A DNA stretch of 64,000 bases, taken from positions 93,335-157,334 of the forward strand of contig JOKI01000008.1 in the NCBI GenBank assembly GCA_000722615.1. The letters run 5' to 3'. How positions within the stretch are numbered: the first letter of the stretch is position 1; every line of letters begins with the position of its first letter. This document shows, piece after piece, positions 56,191 through 64,000 of the stretch. This DNA is from Pseudorhizobium pelagicum. GTDB lineage: Bacteria > Pseudomonadota > Alphaproteobacteria > Rhizobiales > Rhizobiaceae. The notes under the pieces were generated by a model, which was not told the origin of the DNA, did no database searches, and was given only the letters and a program-made list of their open reading frames with translations. Both the position numbers and the translations under genes were made by a program.

Positions 56191-56304
56191 CGAATCGCTT
56201 GCTTTGGTTGTCTCTGCTGAGCAGGTGTTTTAGGCAATTGCCGGGCATGGCGATAGCGCGGGTATTCGGCCTGTGGACAGCCTGCCGATATTACGGAGGA
56301 CTTC

Positions 56305-57291
56305 ATGAGACAGCACGCGTTCGGGCGCACATCCTTCACCGTCAGCGAGATCGGCTTCGGCGCCTGGCAGATCGGTGGTTCCTGGGGCGACGTCAGCGAG
56401 GCGGACGGCCGCGCGGCGCTGGAAGCCGCGCTTGACGCCGGCGTCACCTTCATCGACACGGCCGACGTCTATGGCGACGGGCGCTCGGAAAAGATCATCC
56501 AGAGCGTGCTGGCCGCGCGTGGCGGCAAGCGCCCGATGGTCGCGACCAAGGCGGGACGCAGGCTCAGCCCGCACACGGCGGACGGCTATACCAAGGCGAA
56601 CCTCGAGGCCTTCATCGACCGCAGCCTTGCCAATCTCGGCGTCGAGACCCTCGACCTCGTGCAGCTGCACTGCCCGCCGACCGAGGTCTTCTACCGCCCG
56701 GAGGTGTTCGGCGCGCTCGACGACCTGCGCCAGGTCGGCAAGATCCAGAGCTATGGCGTCAGTGTCGAGAAGGTCGAGGAGGCGCTGAAGGCGATCGAAT
56801 ATCCCGACGTCGTCAGCATCCAGATCATCTACAACCTCTTCCGCCAGCGTCCGGCCGACCTGTTCTTCAAGGAGGCCAGGCGCAAGAACGTGGCGGTGAT
56901 CGTCCGGGTGCCGCTCGCCAGCGGCCTTCTGTCCGGCAAGATCAACCGCGAGACGGCGTTCGCGGCCGACGACCACCGCAACTTCAACCGCCACGGCGAG
57001 GCCTTCGACGTCGGCGAGACCTTTGCCGGCGTGCCCTTCGAGGTCGGCCTCCAGGCCGTGGAGGAAGTGCGCAAGCTGGTGCCGGCGGGCGCTTCCATGG
57101 CCGCCTTCGCGCTGAAGTGGATCCTGACGAACGAAGCCGTTACCGTGGTCATTCCCGGCGCCCGCAACGCCGAGCAGGCCCGGTCCAATGCCGCCGCCGC
57201 CGATCTGGCAGCGCTCTCCGACGACGTGATGACGGCGACCAGGGAAGTCTACGCGCGGCTGATCGCGCCGCATGTCCACCAGCGCTGGTAG
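56305..57291 (+). CDS. Aldo/keto reductase
   Basis: NADPH-dependent oxidoreductase of 328 residues with the TIM-barrel AKR fold. Catalytic residues appear in FIDTADVYGDGRSEKIIQSV (Asp and Tyr), ATKAGRR (Lys) and LVQLHCPP (His). The cofactor-binding end reads IPGARNAEQARSNAAA. It resembles the YajO/Tas-like or L-glyceraldehyde reductase groups of short bacterial AKRs; the substrate is unknown. GGAGGA lies five bases before the ATG, and a strong terminator follows the gene. Confidence 0.9.
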   Translation: MRQHAFGRTSFTVSEIGFGAWQIGGSWGDVSEADGRAALEAALDAGVTFIDTADVYGDGRSEKIIQSVLAARGGKRPMVATKAGRRLSPHTADGYTKANLEAFIDRSLANLGVETLDLVQLHCPPTEVFYRPEVFGALDDLRQVGKIQSYGVSVEKVEEALKAIEYPDVVSIQIIYNLFRQRPADLFFKEARRKNVAVIVRVPLASGLLSGKINRETAFAADDHRNFNRHGEAFDVGETFAGVPFEVGLQAVEEVRKLVPAGASMAAFALKWILTNEAVTVVIPGARNAEQARSNAAAADLAALSDDVMTATREVYARLIAPHVHQRW

Positions 57292-57315
57292 CAGGACAAG
57301 GCTCGCGACAAACAG

Positions 57316-57345
57316 AAAGGCCGGGCATCGCTGCCCGGCCTTTTT
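57316..57345. terminator. Bidirectional terminator between the reductase and phytase-like genes
   Basis: AAAGGCCGGGC (57316-57326) pairs with GCCCGGCCTTT (57333-57343), eleven pairs with loop ATCGCT, followed by TT. It serves the convergent ends of both genes. Confidence 0.85.
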
Positions 57346-57363
57346 GATTCGATCTTGAAGAGA

Positions 57364-59559
57364 TCAGTTGGTGATATTCAGGTCGACCTGCCAGAACAGC
57401 GTCTCGCCGGAGGAGTCATCGACACCGTCGTTGTCGGTAACGGCATAGGCCGTGCCGGCGGCGTCGAAGGCAAAGCCTTCCAGCTTGTCGACGGCGTAGC
57501 CGTTGGTCGCGGCCTTCAGGTCCGGCAGGAAGTCGTGGACTTCTTCCTTGGTGACCGTGGGCAGTTCCTCGCCGATCTTGCCGGGCTTCAGGTCGGCGAT
57601 CGCAACGCGATAGAGCTTCTTCAGCTTGGCATTGTCGCCGATCTGATTGTCGCGCTCGACGATGTAGACGTAATCGCCACGGGCGGTGATTTCGGAAAGA
57701 CCGACCCAGCCGGCTTCCGTCTTTTCGAGCGGATAGTGGACGGCGCCCCATTCCTTGGACTTCGGATTGTAGGAAACGAGCTTGACCATGCCCTTCCCGT
57801 CGTCCTTCCACTCGCGCTGGACGGCCATCCAGAGCGTCATGTCATCGCCGGTGCCGACGGAGGTGATGCCTTCGAGGCCGAAGCGGGTCTGGCCTGCAAG
57901 CAGTTCGACCGGGAAACCGATCTCCGACTTGATCGCGCCCTTGGCATCGACGTTGTAGATGCCGTGGCCGGTGAGCTTTGCCGGGTCGCCTTCGGAGGCC
58001 AGCCAGAAGCCGCCCTTGCCGTCGAGCGCGATGCCTTCGATGTCGAGCTTCTGGGCCGCGGCGCCACCGCGGGTGACCGGAAGCGCCGAGGTGATCATGG
58101 CCGGCTTCTGGGTTGCGTCGATCGTGAAGATCGTCGGCTGCGCACCGTAGAAGCTGTCGTTGACGGCGTAGAGCGTGCCGTTCTTTTCGGCATCGCCGAC
58201 GAGACCGGAGAGCGCACCCCAGCCGATCGGCGCACCGTCGACCATGGCGGACTGGAGCGTCGGATAGGCTGCTTCGCCTTCCGCCAGTTCGTAGAGCATG
58301 ACGTGCGAGCGGGCGCCGCCATCTTCACCGAGATCGGCCTCGTTGGAGGTCGCCAGCAGGTTGCGGGCCGGGATGGCGATGGCGCTTTCCGGCGAGATGC
58401 CGGAAGGCAGCAGCTGCACCAGTTCCGGCTCGGCGCCGGTGTCCTTGTAGACGGCAACGATCGACGAGCGCTCGGCCATCACGAAGAAATACTTCTGGTC
58501 GCCGAAGGTCGCGGCTTCCAGGCCTTCAGGTTCGACGCCCTTCGACTTGGCCCGCTTGTCCGGGAAATGACCGATCTGGGCGATTGCCAGCTCGAGCGAC
58601 GGGCCGGATTCGTAAAGCACCTTGCCGGTCTTGTCGAAGATCGTGAAGCCGCGCGATCCGCCCTTGTAGTCGCCTTCGTTGGCGATCACGAAACGGTCGT
58701 CGTCCAGCCACTTCAAGGCGTCCGGCTCGCGTGCAACAGCTTCCAGCTTGCCGGTGAACTTCAGCGCACCGTCCGACTTGGTGTCGACGCCGTCGAGATC
58801 GACCGTGCCGGCGGAGAAGTGGGTCTTCACTTCGCCCGTCTTGCCGTCGATGATGACGATGTGGTTGTTCTCCTGCAGCGTCAGGGCGATTTCGCCGAGG
58901 CTGTTGATGGAGACGAATTCCGGCTCCGGATCGTCACCGGCTACATCGGCAAGACCGGTCACGTCGACATGCTTGATCGAACCGCAATCCGCTACGCCGT
59001 CTTTCAGCGTGATGATCGCCAGGTCGCCGGCAGGCATCTGCGGGATTTCGCCGTCGTTGAGATCCTCGTCGCGCTCGTTCTCGATCGCAATTGCCGCGAA
59101 GCTCTTGTCTCCGGAGATGGCAACCGAGTCTGGCTGGCCGCCCAGGTCGCAGCTGGCTTCGATCGACTTCGATGCGATATCGACGACGACGAACTTGCCC
59201 GACGGCTTCACGAAGCTTTCGGACGTGTTGACGGCGACCAGAACCTTGGAACCGGCAACGGTAACGGATGTGGGTTCGCCATCCATCATCAATGCACCGG
59301 CAGCCTTGGGCGCCTTGGCATCGGTGATGTCGACAAAGCCGATGCCGCCGAGCGGGCTGTCGGAATAGATCAGCGTATTGCCGTCCTCGGACGCGGTGAT
59401 GATCTCGGCCGATGTCGGCGTCAGCTTTTCCTTGTCGGTCGGCAGGTTGGAAGCGACGGGGAACGACGCGATGCGGTTGAAGACCGGATCGGCAGACGCG
59501 GGAAGTGCAGCGGAAGCAAGCAGTGCCGCAGTCAGTGCGGCGCGTACGGAAATTCTCAT
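57364..59559 (-). CDS. Secreted esterase-like/phytase-like beta-propeller protein
   Basis: 731 residues including a clear Sec signal peptide (MRISVRAALTAALLASAALP ending ASA). The start at 59559 is fixed by AGGAGGG upstream. The N-terminal half (about 25-330) looks like a choice-of-anchor/LVIVD-type beta-propeller with repeats such as GGIGFVDITDAKAPKAAGAL and GKFVVVDIASKSIEASCDLG; the C-terminal half (about 400-720) matches the esterase-like activity of phytase family (KLDIEGIALDGKGGFWLASE, RFGLEGITSVG, KLEGFAFDAAGTAYAVTDND). Periplasmic phosphate-ester or organophosphate scavenging is a reasonable guess, but catalysis is not shown. It stands as a single gene between two terminators. Confidence 0.8.
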   Translation of the reverse strand: MRISVRAALTAALLASAALPASADPVFNRIASFPVASNLPTDKEKLTPTSAEIITASEDGNTLIYSDSPLGGIGFVDITDAKAPKAAGALMMDGEPTSVTVAGSKVLVAVNTSESFVKPSGKFVVVDIASKSIEASCDLGGQPDSVAISGDKSFAAIAIENERDEDLNDGEIPQMPAGDLAIITLKDGVADCGSIKHVDVTGLADVAGDDPEPEFVSINSLGEIALTLQENNHIVIIDGKTGEVKTHFSAGTVDLDGVDTKSDGALKFTGKLEAVAREPDALKWLDDDRFVIANEGDYKGGSRGFTIFDKTGKVLYESGPSLELAIAQIGHFPDKRAKSKGVEPEGLEAATFGDQKYFFVMAERSSIVAVYKDTGAEPELVQLLPSGISPESAIAIPARNLLATSNEADLGEDGGARSHVMLYELAEGEAAYPTLQSAMVDGAPIGWGALSGLVGDAEKNGTLYAVNDSFYGAQPTIFTIDATQKPAMITSALPVTRGGAAAQKLDIEGIALDGKGGFWLASEGDPAKLTGHGIYNVDAKGAIKSEIGFPVELLAGQTRFGLEGITSVGTGDDMTLWMAVQREWKDDGKGMVKLVSYNPKSKEWGAVHYPLEKTEAGWVGLSEITARGDYVYIVERDNQIGDNAKLKKLYRVAIADLKPGKIGEELPTVTKEEVHDFLPDLKAATNGYAVDKLEGFAFDAAGTAYAVTDNDGVDDSSGETLFWQVDLNITN

Positions 59560-59673
59560 GGGAAGCCCTCCTGTCCATGAAGCGAACAAGGGCGCTTGTG
59601 CGGCACGTGCGTGACAGGCAGATGACACGCCACTCACGTTAGACGGTGCTGAATAACACCCGTCACCAGAACG

Positions 59674-59701
59674 AAAAAAGGCCCGGACAACTCCGGGCCT
59701 T
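59674..59701 (-). terminator. hupB terminator
   Basis: On the minus strand AAGGCCCGGA pairs perfectly with TCCGGGCCTT (59692-59701 with 59678-59687) and is followed by a T run. It lies 24 bases after the hupB stop. Confidence 0.85.
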
Positions 59702-59724
59702 CCAAGACGACAAGCGGCAAAGCC

Positions 59725-60003
59725 TTACTTGTTGTTGACTGCGTCCTTCAGGCCCTTGCCGGCCGAGAACTTCGGCACGTTGCGTGCCGGGATGTCAACT
59801 TCGGCGCCGGTCGAGGGGTTGCGACCCTTCGATGCTTCACGCCGGGAAACGGAAAAGCTGCCAAAACCGGCCAGGCGGATATCGCCGCCATTCTTCAGTT
59901 CGGACTGAACAGTCTCAAATACGGCGTCGACAGCCGAAGCGGCATCAGCCTTGGAAAGGCTAGCCTTTTCCGCAACTGCGGCAACCAGTTCATTCTTGTT
60001 CAT
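59725..60003 (-). CDS. hupB: DNA-binding protein HU
   Basis: Small basic nucleoid protein of 92 residues that bends DNA as a dimer. Sequence features: MNKNELVAAVAEKASLSKAD, FETVQSELKNGGDIRLAGFG, the family signature GFGSFSVSRREASKGRNPST and the arm AEVDIPARNVPKFSAGKGLK. It lies downstream of lon on the same strand, the common order clpX-lon-hupB, but separated by a terminator, so it has its own promoter in the 215-base gap. Confidence 0.97.
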   Translation of the reverse strand: MNKNELVAAVAEKASLSKADAASAVDAVFETVQSELKNGGDIRLAGFGSFSVSRREASKGRNPSTGAEVDIPARNVPKFSAGKGLKDAVNNK

Positions 60004-60134
60004 GTTTCCACCCTTTCAAACGGTATTGAAACGACTCAAGTTTAATCGGGCCCAGCACAAATCGGTGTGAGCCTTCCCCCGTCACAAGCGCCGCTATCGC
60101 CTGAAAAACAAGAGGTATGAAGCCCTTTTCACCA

Positions 60135-60164
60135 AAAAAAGCCGGCTTTTAACCGGCTTTTTTC
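60135..60164 (-). terminator. lon terminator
   Basis: AGCCGG (60141-60146) pairs with CCGGCT (60154-60159), extended by five A-T pairs on each side, with T runs in both directions. It lies between the lon stop and the hupB start region. Confidence 0.8.
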
Positions 60165-60218
60165 GTTATCGTGCCAATTTGGCATAGTCCCAGCCCCCAC
60201 ATATTGGGGGCAAGGGTG

Positions 60219-62639
60219 TCAGTGGGCGAAGGTGCTTCCCGGTTCGTCGACACCGTCGACCGTGGCGATCACCGGAGTCTCGACGGTCCCATCCCATTCG
60301 ATGGGCTCGGGCTTGCGCAAAAGCGCATGCTCGATGACTTCGCCCATCCGGGAAACCGGGATGATCTCCATGTTGTTCTTCACGTTGTCCGGGATCTCGG
60401 CCAGATCCTTGGCGTTCTCTTCCGGGATCAGAACCTTCTTGATACCGCCGCGAAGGGCTGCCAGCAGCTTCTCCTTGAGCCCGCCGATCGGCAGGACCCG
60501 ACCGCGCAGGGTGATCTCGCCCGTCATCGCGACGGTCTTGTCCACCGGAATGCCGGTCATGATCGAGACGATCGCCGTGGCCATGGCGACACCGGCGGAC
60601 GGACCGTCCTTCGGGGTTGCCCCTTCCGGCACGTGCACGTGGATGTCCGACTTGTCGAAGCGCGGCGGCTCGATGCCGAAATCGACTGCACGCGAACGGA
60701 CGTAGGACGCCGCCGCCGAAATCGATTCCTTCATCACTTCCTTCAGGTTGCCGGTGACCGTCATGCGGCCCTTGCCCGGCATCATGACGCCTTCGATGGT
60801 CAGCAGCTCACCGCCGGCTTCCGTCCAGGCAAGACCGGTGACGACGCCGACCTGGTCCTCGCCCTCGGCTTCGCCATGGCGGTACCGCGGAACGCCCAGA
60901 TAATCGGCGATGTTGGCAGCCGTGACATGGATCGACGTCGACTTGCCCTTGATGATCTCGGTGACCGCCTTGCGGGCAAGCTTCATCAGCTCACGCTCGA
61001 AGTTACGGACACCGGCTTCGCGGGTGTACTGCTGGATCACCGACATCAGCGCATCGTCACTGACCGAGAACTCGTTCGGCTGCAGCGCATGCTCCTTGAT
61101 CGCCTTCGGCAGAAGGTGACGCTTGGCGATTTCCCGCTTTTCATCTTCCGTGTAACCGGCGATGCGGATGATCTCCATGCGGTCCATCAGCGGTGCCGGG
61201 ATGTCCAGCGTGTTCGCCGTGGTGATGAACATCACGTCCGAAAGGTCGTATTCGACCTCCAGGTAGTGGTCCATGAACGTCGAGTTCTGCGCCGGATCCA
61301 GCACTTCCAGGAGTGCGGACGACGGATCGCCGCGGTAGTCCTGGCCGAGCTTGTCGATCTCGTCGAGAAGGAACAGCGGGTTGGACTTCTTCGCCTTCTT
61401 CATCGACTGGACGACCTTGCCGGGCATCGAGCCGATATAGGTGCGGCGGTGGCCGCGGATCTCGGCTTCATCGCGAACGCCGCCGAGAGCCATGCGGACA
61501 TACTCGCGGCCGGTCGCCTTGGCGATCGACTGGGCAAGCGATGTCTTGCCGACGCCCGGAGGGCCGACGAGGCACAGGATCGGGCCTTTGATCTTCGCAG
61601 AGCGGGCCTGGACTGCAAGATACTCGACGATCCGTTCCTTGACCTTATCGAGGCCGAAGTGGTCCAGCTCGAGGACCTTCTCGGCGTGGTTGAGATCGGT
61701 CCTGACCTTCGACTTCTTGTTCCACGGGATCGACAGGAGCCAGTCGAGGTAGTTGCGCACGACGGTCGCTTCCGCGGACATCGGGCTCATCGACTTCAGC
61801 TTCTTCATTTCGGCGTCGGCCTTTTCGCGGGCCTCCTTCGAAAGCTTCGTCTTGGCGATGCGCTCTTCCAGTTCGGCCATCTCGTCGCGACCGTCCTCGC
61901 CGTCGCCGAGCTCCTTCTGGATCGCCTTCATCTGCTCATTCAGGTAGTATTCGCGCTGGGTCTTTTCCATCTGGCGCTTGACGCGCGAGCGGATGCGCTT
62001 CTCGACCTGGAGGACCGAGATCTCGCCTTCCATGAAGCCAAGCGCCTTTTCCAGACGGCCCTTGACGCTGACCGTCTCGAGCATCTCCTGCTTCTCGGTG
62101 ATCTTGATGGAGAGATGCGAGGCGACCGTATCGGCAAGCTTCGAATAGTCCTCGATCTGGCTGGCAGCACCGACGACTTCCGGAGAGATCTTCTTGTTCA
62201 GCTTGACGTAGTTCTCGAACTCGGAAACCACGGAGCGCGACAGGGCCTCGACCTCGACGGGATCTTCTTCCGGCTCGTCGAGCACGGAAGCCTTTGCCTC
62301 GTAGAACTCCTCGCGGTCGGTATAGCTCGAGATCTTGGCGCGCGAGCGGCCCTCGACCAGCACCTTGACGGTGCCGTCGGGCAGCTTCAGCAGCTGCAGG
62401 ACGTTGGCGACCGTTCCGACCTCATAGATTGCCGAAGGCTCGGGATCATCGTCACCGGCATTGATCTGGGTGACCAGCATGATCTGCTTGTCGGAGCCCA
62501 TGACTTCTTCGAGGGCCCGGATCGACTTCTCGCGACCGACGAAAAGGGGGACGATCATATGCGGAAAAACCACAATGTCGCGCAGGGGCAGCAGCGGGAA
62601 GGTATCGACGCTTGGTGCCTCGGACGTTGAATTTGTCAT
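60219..62639 (-). CDS. lon: ATP-dependent protease La (Lon)
   Basis: Cytosolic ATP-dependent serine protease, 806 residues. N-terminal substrate domain ([20 protein letters not shown]), AAA+ module with Walker [17 protein letters not shown], Walker [13 protein letters not shown] and the GRRRTYIGS-like [13 protein letters not shown], and the protease domain with the Ser/Lys dyad in [14 protein letters not shown] and [17 protein letters not shown]. In alphaproteobacteria Lon degrades CcrM, DnaA and misfolded proteins. The start is the ATG at 62639 because GGA lies seven bases upstream and the sequence begins MTNSTSEAP; five codons upstream are also open. The leader carries two hairpins and heat-shock-like promoter elements. 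Confidence 0.97.
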   Translation of the reverse strand: MTNSTSEAPSVDTFPLLPLRDIVVFPHMIVPLFVGREKSIRALEEVMGSDKQIMLVTQINAGDDDPEPSAIYEVGTVANVLQLLKLPDGTVKVLVEGRSRAKISSYTDREEFYEAKASVLDEPEEDPVEVEALSRSVVSEFENYVKLNKKISPEVVGAASQIEDYSKLADTVASHLSIKITEKQEMLETVSVKGRLEKALGFMEGEISVLQVEKRIRSRVKRQMEKTQREYYLNEQMKAIQKELGDGEDGRDEMAELEERIAKTKLSKEAREKADAEMKKLKSMSPMSAEATVVRNYLDWLLSIPWNKKSKVRTDLNHAEKVLELDHFGLDKVKERIVEYLAVQARSAKIKGPILCLVGPPGVGKTSLAQSIAKATGREYVRMALGGVRDEAEIRGHRRTYIGSMPGKVVQSMKKAKKSNPLFLLDEIDKLGQDYRGDPSSALLEVLDPAQNSTFMDHYLEVEYDLSDVMFITTANTLDIPAPLMDRMEIIRIAGYTEDEKREIAKRHLLPKAIKEHALQPNEFSVSDDALMSVIQQYTREAGVRNFERELMKLARKAVTEIIKGKSTSIHVTAANIADYLGVPRYRHGEAEGEDQVGVVTGLAWTEAGGELLTIEGVMMPGKGRMTVTGNLKEVMKESISAAASYVRSRAVDFGIEPPRFDKSDIHVHVPEGATPKDGPSAGVAMATAIVSIMTGIPVDKTVAMTGEITLRGRVLPIGGLKEKLLAALRGGIKKVLIPEENAKDLAEIPDNVKNNMEIIPVSRMGEVIEHALLRKPEPIEWDGTVETPVIATVDGVDEPGSTFAH

Positions 62640-62654
62640 TCTTCTTCCTTTCAT

Positions 62655-62716
62655 ATCCCGTTACCGGGATTGCCCCAGACCACTCATCCGGGGATTCCAC
62701 TTGAGCCGCAAGTGGA
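62655..62716 (-). promoter_or_regulatory. Two hairpins in the lon leader
   Basis: ATCCCG/CGGGAT (62655-62660, 62665-62670, loop of four) lies immediately before the lon ribosome site, and TCCACTTG/CAAGTGGA (62696-62703, 62709-62716, loop of five) about 25 bases farther upstream. Both stems are perfect. The ribosome site itself is not inside either stem. Confidence 0.5.
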
Positions 62717-62738
62717 GTGTCTGACTGATGATTTCAAG
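62710..62738 (-). promoter_or_regulatory. Possible heat-shock (RpoH) promoter of lon
   Basis: On the minus strand CTTGAA (62738-62733) is followed 17 bases later by CCACTT (62715-62710), resembling the RpoH pattern CTTGAA plus a CC-rich -10. A second CTTGAA stands at 62826-62821. The -10 matches are weak in both. Confidence 0.3.
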
Positions 62739-62956
62739 CCTCGTTCACCCTTTGCCCCCGTCGACAGCCGACGGCGCCAGGAGCGAGGAACGCAGGTACT
62801 CTGTATGCCGGAGATGGCGCTTCAAGCAATCATTGCCTGGGCCGCCATCAGCGCCGGCGATTCCCGATCTCAACTCATACCCCCAAATCGGAAGCGAGCG
62901 AAGCGCTATCCACCATATCACAGTTCGGTGACGTCGCTGAACCGAAAGGCGGAAAC

Positions 62957-62980
62957 GAAAAGAGGCCCTTGCGGGCCTCT
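62957..62980 (-). terminator. clpX terminator
   Basis: AGAGGCCC pairs perfectly with GGGCCTCT (62961-62968 with 62973-62980), loop of four, followed on the minus strand by TTTCGTTT. It lies 24 bases after the clpX stop. Confidence 0.75.
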
Positions 62981-63003
62981 CACGTTACCTGTCGAATTGG
63001 CTA

Positions 63004-64000
63004 TCAGGCCGAGACGTTGGTCTTTTCGTCCTGCCGATCGGCATAGATGTAGAGCGGACGGGCATTGCCGCGCACGACATCCTCGGAGATGACCACTTCC
63101 CGCACGCCTTCCAGCGCCGGCAGTTCGAACATGGTGTCGAGCAGGATCTTCTCCATGATGGAGCGCAGTCCGCGGGCACCGGTCTTGCGGGTGATCGCCC
63201 GACGGGCAATCTCGCGCAGGGCGTCCTCGTGGAACGTCAGTTCCACGTCTTCCATCTCGAACAGGCGCTGGTACTGCTTGACCAGCGCGTTCTTCGGCTC
63301 TGACAGAATCTGGATCAGCGCATCGGCATCGAGATCTTCGAGCGTCGCCAGAACCGGCAGACGACCGATGAATTCCGGAATGAGGCCGAACTTGACTAGG
63401 TCTTCCGGCTCCAGCTCGCGCAGAACCTCGCCGACGCGGCGATCGTCCTCTGCCTTGACGGTCGCACCAAAGCCGATCGAGGTCTTCTCGCCGCGGGCGG
63501 AGATGATCTTGTCGAGGCCGGCAAATGCACCGCCGCAGATGAACAGGATATTGGTCGTGTCCACCTGCAGGAACTCCTGCTGCGGATGCTTGCGACCGCC
63601 CTGCGGCGGCACCGATGCCACGGTGCCTTCCATGATCTTCAGAAGCGCCTGCTGGACGCCCTCGCCCGACACGTCGCGGGTGATCGAAGGGTTGTCCGAC
63701 TTGCGGGAAATCTTGTCGACTTCGTCGATGTAGACGATACCGCGCTGCGCGCGCTCGACGTTGTAGTCCGCCGACTGCAGCAGCTTCAGGATGATGTTCT
63801 CGACATCTTCGCCCACGTAGCCGGCTTCCGTCAGCGTCGTTGCGTCGGCCATGGTGAACGGCACGTCGATGATGCGGGCCAATGTCTGGGCAAGATAGGT
63901 CTTGCCGCAACCCGTCGGGCCGACCAGCATGATGTTCGACTTCGCCAGCTCGACGTCGCCGCCCTTGGACGCATGCGCCAACCGCTTGTAGTGGTTGTGC
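63004..64000 (-). CDS. clpX: ATP-dependent Clp protease ATP-binding subunit ClpX, 5' end outside the window
   Basis: C-terminal three quarters of ClpX, the AAA+ unfoldase that feeds ClpP. The frame continues to the window edge ([12 protein letters not shown] at 63964-64000), so the N-terminal zinc-binding domain is missing only because of the cut. Seen: Walker [19 protein letters not shown], pore-loop region [14 protein letters not shown], Walker [33 protein letters not shown], the ClpP-binding IGF loop in [12 protein letters not shown] and the sensor-2 [15 protein letters not shown]. It ends [11 protein letters not shown]. In alphaproteobacteria ClpXP degrades CtrA and other cell-cycle proteins. 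Confidence 0.97.
   Translation of the reverse strand, partial: HNHYKRLAHASKGGDVELAKSNIMLVGPTGCGKTYLAQTLARIIDVPFTMADATTLTEAGYVGEDVENIILKLLQSADYNVERAQRGIVYIDEVDKISRKSDNPSITRDVSGEGVQQALLKIMEGTVASVPPQGGRKHPQQEFLQVDTTNILFICGGAFAGLDKIISARGEKTSIGFGATVKAEDDRRVGEVLRELEPEDLVKFGLIPEFIGRLPVLATLEDLDADALIQILSEPKNALVKQYQRLFEMEDVELTFHEDALREIARRAITRKTGARGLRSIMEKILLDTMFELPALEGVREVVISEDVVRGNARPLYIYADRQDEKTNVSA

Overview
The window comes from the chromosome of an alphaproteobacterium of the Rhizobiaceae (Rhizobium/Agrobacterium/Ensifer-like). The evidence is gene order (pyrB-pyrC-plsY-dprA-topA-rnr, pleD-divK, nuoA-N-birA-rnj, hupB-lon-clpX), high GC, CTTGAC-N17 promoters and the GTTC-N7-GTTC type of LexA box. 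Almost all of it is core genome. Two stretches are visibly AT-richer: about 16.88-17.3 kb (no convincing gene) and 49.87-51.5 kb (one pentapeptide-repeat membrane protein beside a tRNA-Val).

Layout. 1-5 kb: the end of a frameshifted LigI-like amidohydrolase, a TctC/Bug binding protein, a TetR regulator, an AEC permease and an AidB-type acyl-CoA dehydrogenase. 5-16.7 kb, plus strand: pyrB with a degenerate pyrC-like partner, plsY, dprA, topA, rnr, a DUF983 gene, an MFS transporter and rpmG. 17.3-22.3 kb: pleD-divK (cell-cycle signalling), a DUF3572 gene, dinB behind a perfect LexA box, and a secreted L,D-transpeptidase. 22.3-29.5 kb, minus strand: proS, the lolE/lolD lipoprotein exporter, a 28-residue membrane mini-protein behind LexA-like half-sites, and dnaE. 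29.8 kb: an sRNA matching the alpha-r9 locus.

30-48.9 kb is one long minus-strand cluster: nuoA,B,C,D,E,F, a helix-hairpin-helix accessory gene, nuoG,H,I,J,K,L,M,N, then birA, rnj, mce and a DUF1467 gene. Respiratory complex I, biotin ligation, RNA decay and methylmalonyl-CoA epimerization may therefore share one transcript. The leader before nuoA contains several nested inverted repeats next to the start codon. 49.3-49.9 kb: two identical tRNA-Asp genes and a tRNA-Val. 51.5-59.6 kb: a YhaN/YhaO (SbcCD-like) pair, an aldo/keto reductase and a secreted phytase-like protein. 59.7-64 kb: hupB, lon and clpX (its 5' part lies beyond the window).

The observations most worth following are the LexA-like array in front of the 28-residue membrane protein, the structured nuo leader, the palindrome laid over the topA promoter, the paired palindromes in the AT-rich gap at 17.0 kb, and the pentapeptide-repeat gene beside tRNA-Val. 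I found no CRISPR array, rRNA, insertion sequence or prophage.
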